64,000 bases of DNA, from positions 1,798,001 through 1,862,000 of the forward strand of contig NZ_CP194171.1 of assembly GCF_050908845.1 (NCBI RefSeq), read 5' to 3'. The notes beneath the pieces are model-generated. The model saw only the letters and a list, made by a program, of their open reading frames with translations. It searched no databases and had not been told where the DNA came from. Source of the DNA: Marinobacterium_D sp050908845. Its GTDB lineage: Bacteria; Pseudomonadota; Gammaproteobacteria; Pseudomonadales; Balneatricaceae. Both the position numbers and the translations under genes were made by a program. Within the stretch, counting starts at the first letter, position 1; the number at the start of each line of letters is the position of its first letter. This document shows, one piece after another, positions 16,281 through 24,525 of this stretch.

Positions 16281-17081
16281 TCAGGAGCGGTTGAGCAGTT
16301 GAATTAGCAGTTGCTTGACCGTTTCCGGTTCGAACGGCTTGTCCGCCAGGGCATCCACACCCGACTGACTGATCGCCTGCAGATGAGCATCCTGAGCTTC
16401 AGAGGTGACCATCATGATCGGCAGGTGGGAGTAAAGTGGTGACTGGCGGATGAATTCCGCCAGTTCAGCGCCATTGACTTCCGGCATGTTGTAATCGGTC
16501 ACGACCAGGTCAACAGTTTCCCGCTGCAGTGCGGCGATCGCCTCTCTGCCATCCTCCGCTTCGATGAGGTGGCGTATCCCGAGATTTTCCAGTACCCGCA
16601 TGATATGGCGTCGGGCCAGCCGGCTGTCATCGACCACCAGTGTCCGCACGCTGTCGATATCGAGGCTGGTCAGGTCGAGCTCGTTCTGATCCAGCAGATC
16701 CAGCGTGGCGTTGAGCGCGGCAACAAGGTGAGTGTGGGAAAAGGGTTTGGGCAGGATGGCGATGGCGCCAGACTGTTTGAAAAACTCCAGCTGGCTTCTG
16801 CGGCGCTCACTGGAGATCAGCATGAACGGGATGTCGTTCTGGGTTTCGCTGCTACGCAGCGCCTTCAGGAGCTGGTCGGCGGAGCCGTCATCGTAGTAAA
16901 GCGCGCTGATAACCAGGTCCGGGTGGTGCCGGTCGAGGAGGGCGAGTGCCTCGGCCTGTGTCGCGACGGCGTCGACCTCCGTGACCTGTTCCTGTGCCAA
17001 CTGCTGCATGATGATCTTGCGCTGCATGGCAGAGGGCTCGATCAGGAGAATATGCAGATCATCCGTGTTGAGGCGGCTCAT
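16281..17081 (-). CDS. tandem-receiver response regulator with a degenerate first receiver
   Basis: A 266-residue protein made of two CheY-like receivers and no recognisable output domain. The first receiver (about 9-130) lacks the catalytic set: the acidic pocket is IEP and serine (S59, in PDLVISALYY) replaces the phospho-accepting aspartate. A lysine remains in LPKPF. The second receiver (about 146-262) is complete, with DD at 151-152, D196 in VVTDYNMP and a conserved ADKPF lysine. The frame extends to 17120 through a TTG, but the ATG at 17081 starts a normal receiver. It converges on alanine racemase, and no partner kinase is nearby. Confidence 0.88.
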   Translation of the reverse strand: MSRLNTDDLHILLIEPSAMQRKIIMQQLAQEQVTEVDAVATQAEALALLDRHHPDLVISALYYDDGSADQLLKALRSSETQNDIPFMLISSERRRSQLEFFKQSGAIAILPKPFSHTHLVAALNATLDLLDQNELDLTSLDIDSVRTLVVDDSRLARRHIMRVLENLGIRHLIEAEDGREAIAALQRETVDLVVTDYNMPEVNGAELAEFIRQSPLYSHLPIMMVTSEAQDAHLQAISQSGVDALADKPFEPETVKQLLIQLLNRS

Positions 17082-17159
17082 TCTGTATAACCTGGTTACT
17101 GTGTCCGATTGTGAACACAAACATAACCTCAGCCACCGCTCAACGCTACCTCAAACCGG

Positions 17160-17792
17160 TCAGGCAGTGACCCAGATCACCATCGCGTCCTGCTCCGACA
17201 CGGATACCAGTGCGTGTCCCATTTCGCAGTCGTAATAGGCGCTGTCCCCCTGGTTCAGCAGGGTCGGTTCATAGAACTCCGTATAGAGCATCACCTGGCC
17301 TTCCAGTACGTAGAGGAACTCCTCGCCGTCGTGCCTTACCCACTCTTTATAGTCTTTGAAGTCGCGGGCCCGCACGACCGTGCGATAGGGGATCATCTTT
17401 TTGCGGGTCAGACTGGTGGCCAGCAGTTCGTGCTCGTAGGTGGGGGTGGGGTGGGGGCGTCCCTCGCTGTAGCGGGTGATATCCCGCCGGCCACTGCCGC
17501 CGCGCTCCAGGTTGGGCTGGGTAAACAGCTGCGGCATATCGATACCCAGACCGTTGACCAGCTTGGTGACCGCACTGAAGGTGGGGGAGATCTGATCGTT
17601 CTCGATCTTTGACAGGGTGGAGCGGGCCAGACCTGTCAATTTGCTGGCTTCTTCCAGTGTCAGGCCCTGGCTCAGGCGGATCTCGCGTACCCGCTGGCCC
17701 AGCTGCAGGGGCTCGACGCGGGCGTCGGTCTCCGCGCGCTCCACCTGCAGGGCCTGTTTATCGTGCTGAAGAAAGTGGGGCTGGTCAGGCAT
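17160..17792 (-). CDS. XRE-family regulator with C-terminal cupin domain
   Basis: A 210-residue regulator. The N-terminal helix-turn-helix lies at about 32-88 (RVREIRLSQGLTLEEASKLT, then ARSTLSKIENDQISPTFSAV). The cupin domain covers about 135-208 (GEEFLYVLEGQVMLY, LNQGDSAYYDCEMGH). This architecture (PuuR/SutR-like) usually represses genes of amine, amino-acid or sulfur metabolism, with the cupin binding the effector. The ATG at 17792 is preferred over a TTG one codon earlier. A perfect GAAAC-AAA-GTTTC repeat at its own predicted transcription start suggests autoregulation. No obvious metabolic target gene lies beside it. Confidence 0.9.
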   Translation of the reverse strand: MPDQPHFLQHDKQALQVERAETDARVEPLQLGQRVREIRLSQGLTLEEASKLTGLARSTLSKIENDQISPTFSAVTKLVNGLGIDMPQLFTQPNLERGGSGRRDITRYSEGRPHPTPTYEHELLATSLTRKKMIPYRTVVRARDFKDYKEWVRHDGEEFLYVLEGQVMLYTEFYEPTLLNQGDSAYYDCEMGHALVSVSEQDAMVIWVTA

Positions 17793-17828
17793 CAAACGCT
17801 CCGATGAGGAAATGTCTGGCTATTAAAA

Positions 17829-17851
17829 GAAACAAAGTTTCCAGTAGTATA
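17829..17851 (-). promoter_or_regulatory. operator GAAAC-AAA-GTTTC at the XRE-cupin promoter
   Basis: GAAACAAAGTTTC at 17829-17841 is a perfect inverted repeat. On the minus strand a TATACT -10 box lies at 17851-17846, which puts the transcription start within or next to the repeat, 37-49 bases upstream of the start codon. No good -35 box is visible; the region upstream overlaps the end of the DUF2058 gene. A repressor bound here would block its own transcription. Confidence 0.65.
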
Positions 17852-17870
17852 CCTCTCCCCGGCCGCGTGA

Positions 17871-18401
17871 TCACCACATCAGATCATCAGGGATCTGGTA
17901 ATCGGCATAGGGATCGTCTTCGGCCGGCGTTTCCGTCTCGGGAGCGGGCAGGACGATACCGGGCATACGCTGCTCGATACGCTCGACAATGTCAGCCGGT
18001 ATCAGCGTGTAGCTCTCCTCCAGAACCGCGATGCGCAGCTGCCCGCGGGCCAGCTGGTTGAGCATGCCGTCGTTGACCCACAGCGACTTGATCGTTTTGC
18101 CGTGTACGAAGTTGTAACGGGTTTCCGCTTTCTCCGGTAGCGCAACGCGGTGCTGGTTTATCAGCTGGCGCACCTCCGCCGCCGCGGCTTTCTGTGCCTG
18201 TTCGGCCTGGCGCTGGCGGTTCAGCTCGCGATCTTTTTCAGCCTTGGCCTTGCGGGCTGCATCAAGGTCGGCCTGCTGTTGACCACTGTTTTCTGGAGCC
18301 GGGCTCTTTTTCTGCTTCTTTTTTGCCTGTTTGGCTTTTTTGGCCTGCTGCTTGTTGGCAACGCCAGCCTTGAGTAACTGGTCCTGAAGTGAAATTGCCA
18401 T
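17871..18401 (-). CDS. DUF2058 family (YaiL-like) nucleoprotein
   Basis: A 176-residue DUF2058 (YaiL) protein of unknown biochemical role, annotated in E. coli as a nucleoprotein or polynucleotide-associated enzyme. The start MAISLQDQLLKAGV, the lysine-rich run AKKAKQAKKKQKK (about 20-32) and an alanine/glutamate/arginine coiled-coil stretch (40-78) are typical. The folded C-terminal part contains ETRYNFVHGKTIKSLWV. The ATG at 18401 has a GGAG site upstream; the frame to 18443 lacks support. The next gene on this strand is the XRE-cupin regulator. Confidence 0.85.
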   Translation of the reverse strand: MAISLQDQLLKAGVANKQQAKKAKQAKKKQKKSPAPENSGQQQADLDAARKAKAEKDRELNRQRQAEQAQKAAAAEVRQLINQHRVALPEKAETRYNFVHGKTIKSLWVNDGMLNQLARGQLRIAVLEESYTLIPADIVERIEQRMPGIVLPAPETETPAEDDPYADYQIPDDLMW

Positions 18402-18537
18402 CCCAAAACTCCGAAAAAATCTGATGGGGCGACTATACCCCATTGGTGATGAATGGTCGCTGCCTGCCGGGTTCGTGTGACAGCTTTCTCTTGGCGTAAG
18501 ATAATGGCCTTGGTTTCAGTTATTTCAAGGATACATC

Positions 18538-19152
18538 ATGTCTCTGATGCTCTGGGGTTCGTTGTTGCTGGTGTGCGTCATGGGCGCGATGTCGCCGGGG
18601 CCCAGTCTCGCGGTGGTATTGCGCGAAACGGTGCGCAACAGCCGTTCTCATGGCGTTGTGGCGGGGATCTCCCACGCCCTGGGTGTCGGTCTTTGGGCGT
18701 TTCTGACTGTTCATGGTCTGGCGCTGCTGGTCGCCGAGCATCAGGGCGTGTATCTGGCGCTGAGTTGGGCGGGCGCCGGCTATCTGGCCTATATGGGTAT
18801 CCAGGCCTGGCGCCATGCGGGGGAGTCGCGGGTGCTGCAGATAGGCGACGTGCCCCGGCACTCCCTGTTCAGTGCCGCCCGTGCAGGAGTGCTGATTTCA
18901 CTGCTTAACCCTAAGCTTGCGCTGTTTTTCATGGCGCTGTTTTCCCAATTCGTCAGTGCCGAGCAGAGCGTTTTCGCCCAGTGGGTGATGATTCTCACGG
19001 CAACATTGGTGGACGCTGCCTGGTATACGCTGGTGGCGCTGCTGCTATCCCAGCGACGCCTGCTGGAGGCATTAAGGCGGCGGGCAACGCTGGTGGAAAG
19101 GGCCACCGGGGCGCTGCTGGTCGGACTGGCGGTCAGGGTGGTAACGCTGTAA
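18538..19152 (+). CDS. LysE/RhtB-family amino-acid exporter
   Basis: A 204-residue inner-membrane protein with about six spans, of the LysE/RhtB translocator family that exports amino acids such as lysine, threonine or homoserine. The N-terminal motif GAMSPGPSLAVVLRE (about 16-30) and the mid-protein SLLNPKLALFFMALF (about 120-134) identify it. A weak AAGGA site precedes the ATG. It diverges from the DUF2058 gene and is followed by ycjX after 78 bases. Substrate is not evident. Confidence 0.92.
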   Translation: MSLMLWGSLLLVCVMGAMSPGPSLAVVLRETVRNSRSHGVVAGISHALGVGLWAFLTVHGLALLVAEHQGVYLALSWAGAGYLAYMGIQAWRHAGESRVLQIGDVPRHSLFSAARAGVLISLLNPKLALFFMALFSQFVSAEQSVFAQWVMILTATLVDAAWYTLVALLLSQRRLLEALRRRATLVERATGALLVGLAVRVVTL

Positions 19153-19230
19153 CCCGGAAATTCTGGCGTGTTGGGCACGGATCACTGAAATCACTGTCTC
19201 AGGACGGAGACTTTAAAAAGTGGGAGCAGT

Positions 19231-20670
19231 ATGAGCGTCGGGAGCAAGCTGAAACGCTGGATCGGTGAGGAACGGGTCGAGATTGCCCGTGAGCGCCTGG
19301 GAGATATTGCCGAGCAGAGCCTGGAACGGCACCTGCGCCTGGCGGTGACCGGGCTGAGTCAGAGTGGTAAGACGATCTTTATCACCTCGCTGGTGCATCA
19401 TCTGCTGCATGCGCATCGCAGCGGTTCTCTGCCGTTTTTCGAGGTGGCGGCCAGCGGGCGCATTATCAGCAGTCGTGATCTGAGTGCCACCTCCGCCCAC
19501 CCCTTCCCCTTCAACCAGGCGTTGGCCGGTCTGTCTCAGGATCCGCCCAGATGGCCGCAATCAACCACCGGCCTGTCGGAGGTGCGCCTGGCAATACGCT
19601 ACCGGCGTCCACCGGGCCTGCGCCGGTTGCTGGGGGAAACAGGTACGCTTTATCTCGATATCGTCGATTATCCCGGCGAATGGCTGCTTGATCTGCCGCT
19701 GATGGAGCTCAGTTTCGAGCAGTGGTGCGAGCAGCAGAAGCGCCTGTTCGCCCAGGCGCCCAGAGCGTCGGTGGCAGACGGGTGGCTGGCGCAGCTGCAG
19801 CAGATCGACTGGCTGGCACCGGCAGATGCGGCGGTGTTGCAGCGTTTGAGCAACGCGTTTACCGAGATCCTGCAGCAGCTGCGCAGTGGGCCGGATGGGC
19901 TCAGTCTGTTGCAGCCGGGGCGCTGCGTACTGCCGGGAGAACATGCCGGCAGTGAGCTGCTGGTGCTCTTTCCCCTGGTGCTGGATCACTGGCCCGCCGG
20001 CGAAGTGCCCGAAAACAGCTACCTGGATCTATTGCAGCGGCGCTACGACCAGTACTGCGAACAGATCGTAAAGCCCTTCTATACACGCCATTTCTCCCGT
20101 TTCGACCGGCAGGTGGTGCTGGTGGACTGCCTGAAAACCCTGAACCGCGGCGAAGCCTGCTTCGAGGATATGAAAGAGGCGCTCAGCGCTATCCTGCAGA
20201 GCTTCAATTATGGGCGCTCCGGGTTTCTGCGCCGGCTGTTCAGTCCACGCATCGATCGCGTGCTCTTTGCATCGACCAAGGGGGATCATGTGACCGCGAA
20301 CCAGCACCACAACCTGGACCGCTTTCTCGAGCTTATAGTCGAAGAATCGCAGCGTAATATCCGATTTGACGGTATCGAAACCCGCTCGCTGGCGCTGTCG
20401 TCGGTACGCTCCACACAGGCGGCGCAGGCGACAGTGGATGGGCAGCAACTCTCCTGCCTGCGCGGCCTGCGCAAGGATACGGGGGAGGAGGTGGCGCTGT
20501 TCCCGGGGGAGGTGCCTACCGAGCTTCCCGGCCCCAATGACTGGAGTGACGAACGTTTCCGCTTTATCGATTTTGCGCCGCGACGGCTGCCGCTGAATGA
20601 GCTCCAGGCTAAACACCATATCCGCCTGGACCAGGTGCTTGAATACATGACGGGGGATCTGTTTCGATGA
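19231..20670 (+). CDS. ycjX: YcjX-like P-loop GTPase (DUF463)
   Basis: A 479-residue P-loop NTPase of the YcjX/DUF463 family. The Walker A motif GLSQSGKT is at 41-48, and YLDIVDYPGEWLLDLPL (about 147-163) carries the Walker B-like region. YcjX crystal structures show a dynamin-like or Ras-like GTPase with stress-related expression, but the cellular role is not settled. The stop overlaps the start of ycjF (ATGA), the conserved arrangement of this pair. In enterobacteria the two are part of the phage-shock regulon; no pspF or psp genes are seen here. Confidence 0.92.
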   Translation: MSVGSKLKRWIGEERVEIARERLGDIAEQSLERHLRLAVTGLSQSGKTIFITSLVHHLLHAHRSGSLPFFEVAASGRIISSRDLSATSAHPFPFNQALAGLSQDPPRWPQSTTGLSEVRLAIRYRRPPGLRRLLGETGTLYLDIVDYPGEWLLDLPLMELSFEQWCEQQKRLFAQAPRASVADGWLAQLQQIDWLAPADAAVLQRLSNAFTEILQQLRSGPDGLSLLQPGRCVLPGEHAGSELLVLFPLVLDHWPAGEVPENSYLDLLQRRYDQYCEQIVKPFYTRHFSRFDRQVVLVDCLKTLNRGEACFEDMKEALSAILQSFNYGRSGFLRRLFSPRIDRVLFASTKGDHVTANQHHNLDRFLELIVEESQRNIRFDGIETRSLALSSVRSTQAAQATVDGQQLSCLRGLRKDTGEEVALFPGEVPTELPGPNDWSDERFRFIDFAPRRLPLNELQAKHHIRLDQVLEYMTGDLFR

Positions 20671-21695
20671 GCGATACCAAGCCGTGGCGCAATGCCGTGC
20701 TGCTCAAGCCGGAGCAGGTTGATCTGAGCGACCAGCCTGAGCCCGAGGTTCATCAGCCGGTTCAGGAGTTGCCGCTCGATCGGGTGGTGGATGCTGACGA
20801 GGAGCCCGCCAAGGTTGCCGCGACGGTCCAAACAGCGCGTCGCAAACGCAGGGGTTGGAAGCGCCTGTTCGGCCTTTCCCTCGGTGCGGTGCTGGTTACC
20901 GGTGTGGGGATTGAACTTTACCGCCTGCTGGACTGGGCTTATACCACTCACCCGGGCGTGGGCGTCGGCTTCAGTGTGCTGCTGTCCCTGTTGGCGATCA
21001 GTGGGAGTGTTCAGCTCTGGAAAAGTCTCAAGGGGCTGCGTCAGTTGCGTGATACCGAGCGTCTGCATGAAAAGGCCCGGGCGCTGATGGATCACTCGGG
21101 GCAGGGACGGGCAGCCTCGCTGCTGCGAGCGCTGGAGCAGCGCTACCAGGGGCAGCCGAGTCACGCCAGTGTCATCGATGCGATACGGGAGCTGGATTCC
21201 GCCTACAGTGATCGTGAGGTGGTCAGTTTCCTGTCACGACACGCGTTGCAGGAACAGGATGCCGCCGCCCGTCGCTGTGTGCAGCGCTACAGCGTGGAGT
21301 CCGGTGCCATGGTAGCGCTGAGCCCCTGGGCCACCTTCGATATGCTGCTGGTGGGCTGGCGTAACCTGCGAATGCTGCGCGAGATCGCTTCGATCTATGG
21401 CATTGCCCCCGGTGCCGCAGCACAGTGGTCATTGCTCAAGAGTGTGTTGCAGGGGCTGGCGTTCGCTGGCGCCAGTGAGATGGCCATGGATGCCGGCGCA
21501 GCCGCGTTTGGGAGTTCATTGACCTCAACCCTGTCTGCCAGGGCGGGGCAGGGGCTTGGGGCCGGGCTATTTACCGCGCGGACCGGGCTGCAGGCGCTGC
21601 GACTCTGCCGTCCCCTGCCGCTGGAGCGTGATGAGACAGGTCTGTTTGATGCTGTGGCCAAGGGGATAGTCCAGCGCCTGGGTGGATCGAAGTAG
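20667..21695 (+). CDS. ycjF: YcjF-like inner-membrane protein
   Basis: A 342-residue YcjF family (DUF697/TIGR01620) protein. Two membrane segments lie at about 71-90 and 99-117, after a charged cytoplasmic N-terminus with the basic run ARRKRRGWKR. A long soluble C-terminal region contains the conserved alanine- and glycine-rich helices (GASEMAMDAGAAAFG). It is translationally coupled to ycjX by a 4-base overlap, so a joint membrane-associated function is likely. The downstream 4.5S RNA gene has its own promoter. Confidence 0.9.
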   Translation: MSDTKPWRNAVLLKPEQVDLSDQPEPEVHQPVQELPLDRVVDADEEPAKVAATVQTARRKRRGWKRLFGLSLGAVLVTGVGIELYRLLDWAYTTHPGVGVGFSVLLSLLAISGSVQLWKSLKGLRQLRDTERLHEKARALMDHSGQGRAASLLRALEQRYQGQPSHASVIDAIRELDSAYSDREVVSFLSRHALQEQDAAARRCVQRYSVESGAMVALSPWATFDMLLVGWRNLRMLREIASIYGIAPGAAAQWSLLKSVLQGLAFAGASEMAMDAGAAAFGSSLTSTLSARAGQGLGAGLFTARTGLQALRLCRPLPLERDETGLFDAVAKGIVQRLGGSK

Positions 21696-21720
21696 TTGCA
21701 CCTGTTTGATAAATCAGGGT

Positions 21721-21749
21721 TTGCATTCACCGAACGCGCTGCTTATACT
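21721..21749 (+). promoter_or_regulatory. sigma-70 promoter of the 4.5S RNA gene
   Basis: A TTGCAT -35 box (21721-21726), a 17-base spacer and a TATACT -10 box (21744-21749) make a strong promoter. Transcription would start near 21756, giving a precursor with a leader of about 58 bases before the mature RNA. Such a leader would need removal, as RNase P does in E. coli. Confidence 0.8.
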
Positions 21750-21813
21750 GCGCGCCTGTTTCGATTCAGAGGTCGCCAGATCTCCTGTCGGAGCAGGGCG
21801 TAAGCCACGTTAT

Positions 21814-21924
21814 GGTGGCTCCGCTGGTCCTCTCGCAACGAGAAGCCGTGAACCTGGTCAGGCCCGGAAGGGAGCAGCCACAGCGGTGGATTCGTGTGCC
21901 GGGATGTTGGCTGGTGGGGCCACC
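21814..21924 (+). ncRNA. ffs: 4.5S RNA of the signal recognition particle
   Basis: About 111 bases. The end helix pairs GGTGGC (21814-21819) with GCCACC (21919-21924). The conserved Ffh-binding tip is present: CAGGCCCGGAAGGGAGCAGCC near 21859-21879, with its GGAA tetraloop. The 3' strand reads GTGCCGGGATGTTGGCTGG, as in E. coli 4.5S RNA. The RNA joins Ffh to target membrane proteins to SecYEG. It has its own promoter upstream and terminator downstream. Confidence 0.95.
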
Positions 21925-21949
21925 CCCAGTTTCCCCAACTGGGTTATTT
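21925..21949 (+). terminator. intrinsic terminator of ffs
   Basis: CCCAGTT (21925-21931) pairs with AACTGGG (21937-21943) around TCCCC, followed by TTATTT. It starts immediately after the mature 4.5S RNA. Confidence 0.85.
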
Positions 21950-22229
21950 CCCTGTCTTTTTTGCTCTTGTCGCCTTGGTGGAACACAAGGTGAGACACAT
22001 CTCCCGAGCAATAGTCTGATCGAATCCTCTCGACATTCCGTTTGCTGCTTTCAGCTGTATTTGCTCCTTTGTCATTGCGACAGCTGCATGTGTGTTATCC
22101 CCCAGGGGCTTCCTCAATAACACCTCATTACATCAAACCGATTCAGTGCTTACAGATTTTCTAAAAATTTGGATTATCCTGAAATGTGCGGGAAGCAGTT
22201 GTGAATACTAGATAGCACAGGGGATTCGG

Positions 22230-23585
22230 ATGGCTGAATCAGAAAGGGTTAAACGCAGTGGAAAGCTTTCGCTAACTTCCAAGATTCTGATCGGGATGAT
22301 CGCCGGCGTTATTTTAGGCGTGATTTTCAACATCATCGACAGTAACTTCATTAATACGCACATTGTTGGCGGTCTCTTCGCGATGATCGGCAAGATGTTT
22401 GTGAATGCGCTCAAGATGCTGGTGGTACCACTGGTATTTTTCTCACTGATCACCGGGGTCACCGGGATAGGTGATATCCGGCTGCTGGGCCGTGTAGGTG
22501 GCAAGAGCTTCGCGCTCTATCTGATGACCACGGCTCTTGCCATTGCTGTTGCCATTACGATCGCAGTGGTGGTGGGGCCCGGCAATAACTTCGATATGGT
22601 CGGTGTTGATACCGGCGGCATAGAGGGCAAGGCGGCACCGACCGTTTGGAACGTCTTTGCTGCCATCGTACCGACCAATCCGGTGGCTGCCTTTGCCAAT
22701 GGTGAGATGCTGCAGATCATCTTCTACACCATTGTGCTTGGCGTCGCGGTGATGATGCTGGGTCACCGCTCGAAAGCCTTTGTGGAGGGCTGCGAGTATA
22801 TGAACGAGGTGATGATGAAGATTGTCACCATCGTCATGAGCGTTGCGCCAATTGGGGTGTTTGCCCTGATCGCCAAGACTTTCACTGAGCAGGGCGTTGA
22901 GCTGTTTGCACCGGTTTTGGCCTATGTGTTCACGTTGGTGGGGGCGTTGTTCCTGCATCTGTTCGTGACGCTGATGATCATCCTGAAGCTATTTTCAGGC
23001 CTTAATCCCTTCACGTTCATGGCTAAGATGCGGCCGGCGCAAATTTTTGCCTTTTCGACCGCTTCGTCTAATGCCACCATCCCTGTCACCCTGCGCTCGG
23101 TAACGGAGCGTGTGGGGGTTGATAACTCCGTGGCCTCGTTCTGTGTCCCTTTTGGCGCCACCATTAACATGGATGGTACGGCGATCATGCAGGGGGTAGC
23201 GACCGTATTTCTGGCCAATGTCTATGGTATTGATCTGGGCCTTACCGGCTACCTTACTGTCATTGCCATGGCGGTTCTGGCCTCCATCGGTACGGCCGGT
23301 GTGCCCGGGGTCGGGTTGGTAATGTTGACCATGGTGCTCGGACAGGTGGGGCTACCGATCGAAGGGATCGCGCTGATTCTGGGCGTTGACCGTCTCATGG
23401 ATATGATCCGTACGGCGGTGAATATCACTGGCGATGCCGTGGTAACCAGTATTGTTGCCAAGGGCGAAGGGCAGATCGACATGTCTGTGTTCAACGATCC
23501 CGATGCGGGGCTTATTACCCCGGCGGATATGCATATTGATGAGGAGGCGGAAGCTGAACTCGTCACTGCGGCGCACAAACACTGA
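22230..23585 (+). CDS. dicarboxylate/amino acid:cation symporter, DAACS family
   Basis: A 451-residue inner-membrane symporter of the DAACS (GltP/DctA/GltPh) family, which couples uptake of glutamate, aspartate or C4-dicarboxylates to H+ or Na+. The signatures are the serine-rich hairpin FSTASSNATIPVT (about 272-284), the cation-site loop TINMDGTAI (about 309-317) and DRLMDMIRTAVNITGDAV (about 389-406), which binds the substrate carboxylates. The acidic C-terminal tail is cytoplasmic. It stands alone: the ffs terminator is upstream and a 940-base gap follows. GltP-like and DctA-like substrates cannot be separated here. Confidence 0.92.
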   Translation: MAESERVKRSGKLSLTSKILIGMIAGVILGVIFNIIDSNFINTHIVGGLFAMIGKMFVNALKMLVVPLVFFSLITGVTGIGDIRLLGRVGGKSFALYLMTTALAIAVAITIAVVVGPGNNFDMVGVDTGGIEGKAAPTVWNVFAAIVPTNPVAAFANGEMLQIIFYTIVLGVAVMMLGHRSKAFVEGCEYMNEVMMKIVTIVMSVAPIGVFALIAKTFTEQGVELFAPVLAYVFTLVGALFLHLFVTLMIILKLFSGLNPFTFMAKMRPAQIFAFSTASSNATIPVTLRSVTERVGVDNSVASFCVPFGATINMDGTAIMQGVATVFLANVYGIDLGLTGYLTVIAMAVLASIGTAGVPGVGLVMLTMVLGQVGLPIEGIALILGVDRLMDMIRTAVNITGDAVVTSIVAKGEGQIDMSVFNDPDAGLITPADMHIDEEAEAELVTAAHKH

Positions 23586-24525
23586 GCGCAGTGGGGCTCC
23601 TGTCACGGCTTATCAGTTGTTGTGGCAGGGGCAAGGTGATATCCATTCAACGTCTTTGATCAAACCTGCATAAGTTGAGGGTTGCCGGAACCTCCCGGCA
23701 GCTCTCAATTCATCTTCTTCTCCGATAAGCCTGAGATCTTGACCCGTAGCACCCGTCGCTTTATCGACCCTGGTGCTCAGGGTATCTGACCAGGCTTGGT
23801 TCAGGGTGCCGGATTTGCCCAGGTAAATCAGCCCTGAAGAGCGTTCGGTAACGCCGAGGGCGATTTCGCGGTCGACAACATCGGCATCCTGCTGCCTTCG
23901 GCCTGAAGTGCCGGTATCCGTTGTTTTAGCTGTTCGACAACATGATCGCGAAAGTGGCTGTTGTACCCGGCTTTTGAAATAACTGTTACTTTCTGGCGTC
24001 AGGTGTCTGGAATGATATTAGGCAGTAGGCATATAATAGGCGGGTATTAATTCGGGTGATGACACGTGATCTCCGTGGTGGTTCATCCCTTGAGTTACAG
24101 CAGTTATCTCGCTGCTTATGAAACAGACTCTGGCTTGATGCAGATCGCTTAAACACTTGTCTACTTGATGGTAAATGCCGGCGGAGCGGGGTTTAAGCGT
24201 TTTAAGAACAGCATCGGTTGATTAGCGGACTGGAAAGGAATCCGGGCGGTTGTGTCACGAACAATCTGACTTAATACAAGACTGTATGAAAAATAATGGC
24301 CCCGTTCCCGGTTGTGAAGTCCGTGCCGATGCAGTTGTTGAGTGCGCGCGCCTCATCAGACTGAGGGGCAACCTTCAGGTTATTCCCGTCTTTGAGAGCC
24401 TTCCTGGTTGCGGCCGCAAAAAGCCCCTCTACAGGCATCGATATTTATCCTGGCCGCATGAACCGACCAGCCGCTACCAGCAGTCATTCCCTTTGTCCGA
24501 TTAACGTTTAGAGCAAAATTATCTC
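23586..24525. other. 940-base gap between the DAACS symporter and the MASE3 protein gene
   Basis: No intact gene is convincing here. The first 400 bases hold a frameshifted minus-strand remnant (23613-23998). The rest (24000-24525) has no clear coding frame; an 84-codon open frame at 24250-24504 has no ribosome-binding site or recognisable domain. The promoter of the MASE3-GGDEF-EAL gene must lie here, but I could not identify it. Confidence 0.7.
23613..23998 (-). pseudogene. frameshifted remnant of an unidentified protein-coding gene
   Basis: On the minus strand the upstream part reads KVTVISKAGYNSHFRDHVV and then EQLKQRIPALQAEG. Near 23890-23910 coherent coding continues in another frame, DADVVDREIALGVTERSSG and then LIYLGKSGTLNQAWSDTL, ending with TGA at 23613-23615. 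Each half has ordinary protein composition, and neither makes sense alone. The upstream half is closed by a stop at 23999-24001 with no start or ribosome-binding site visible. The most likely reading is the C-terminal end of a decayed gene. I do not recognise the family. Confidence 0.45.

Noticed and set aside
24250..24504. 84-codon open frame before the MASE3 protein gene
   Set aside because: No ribosome-binding site, odd composition, no recognisable domain.
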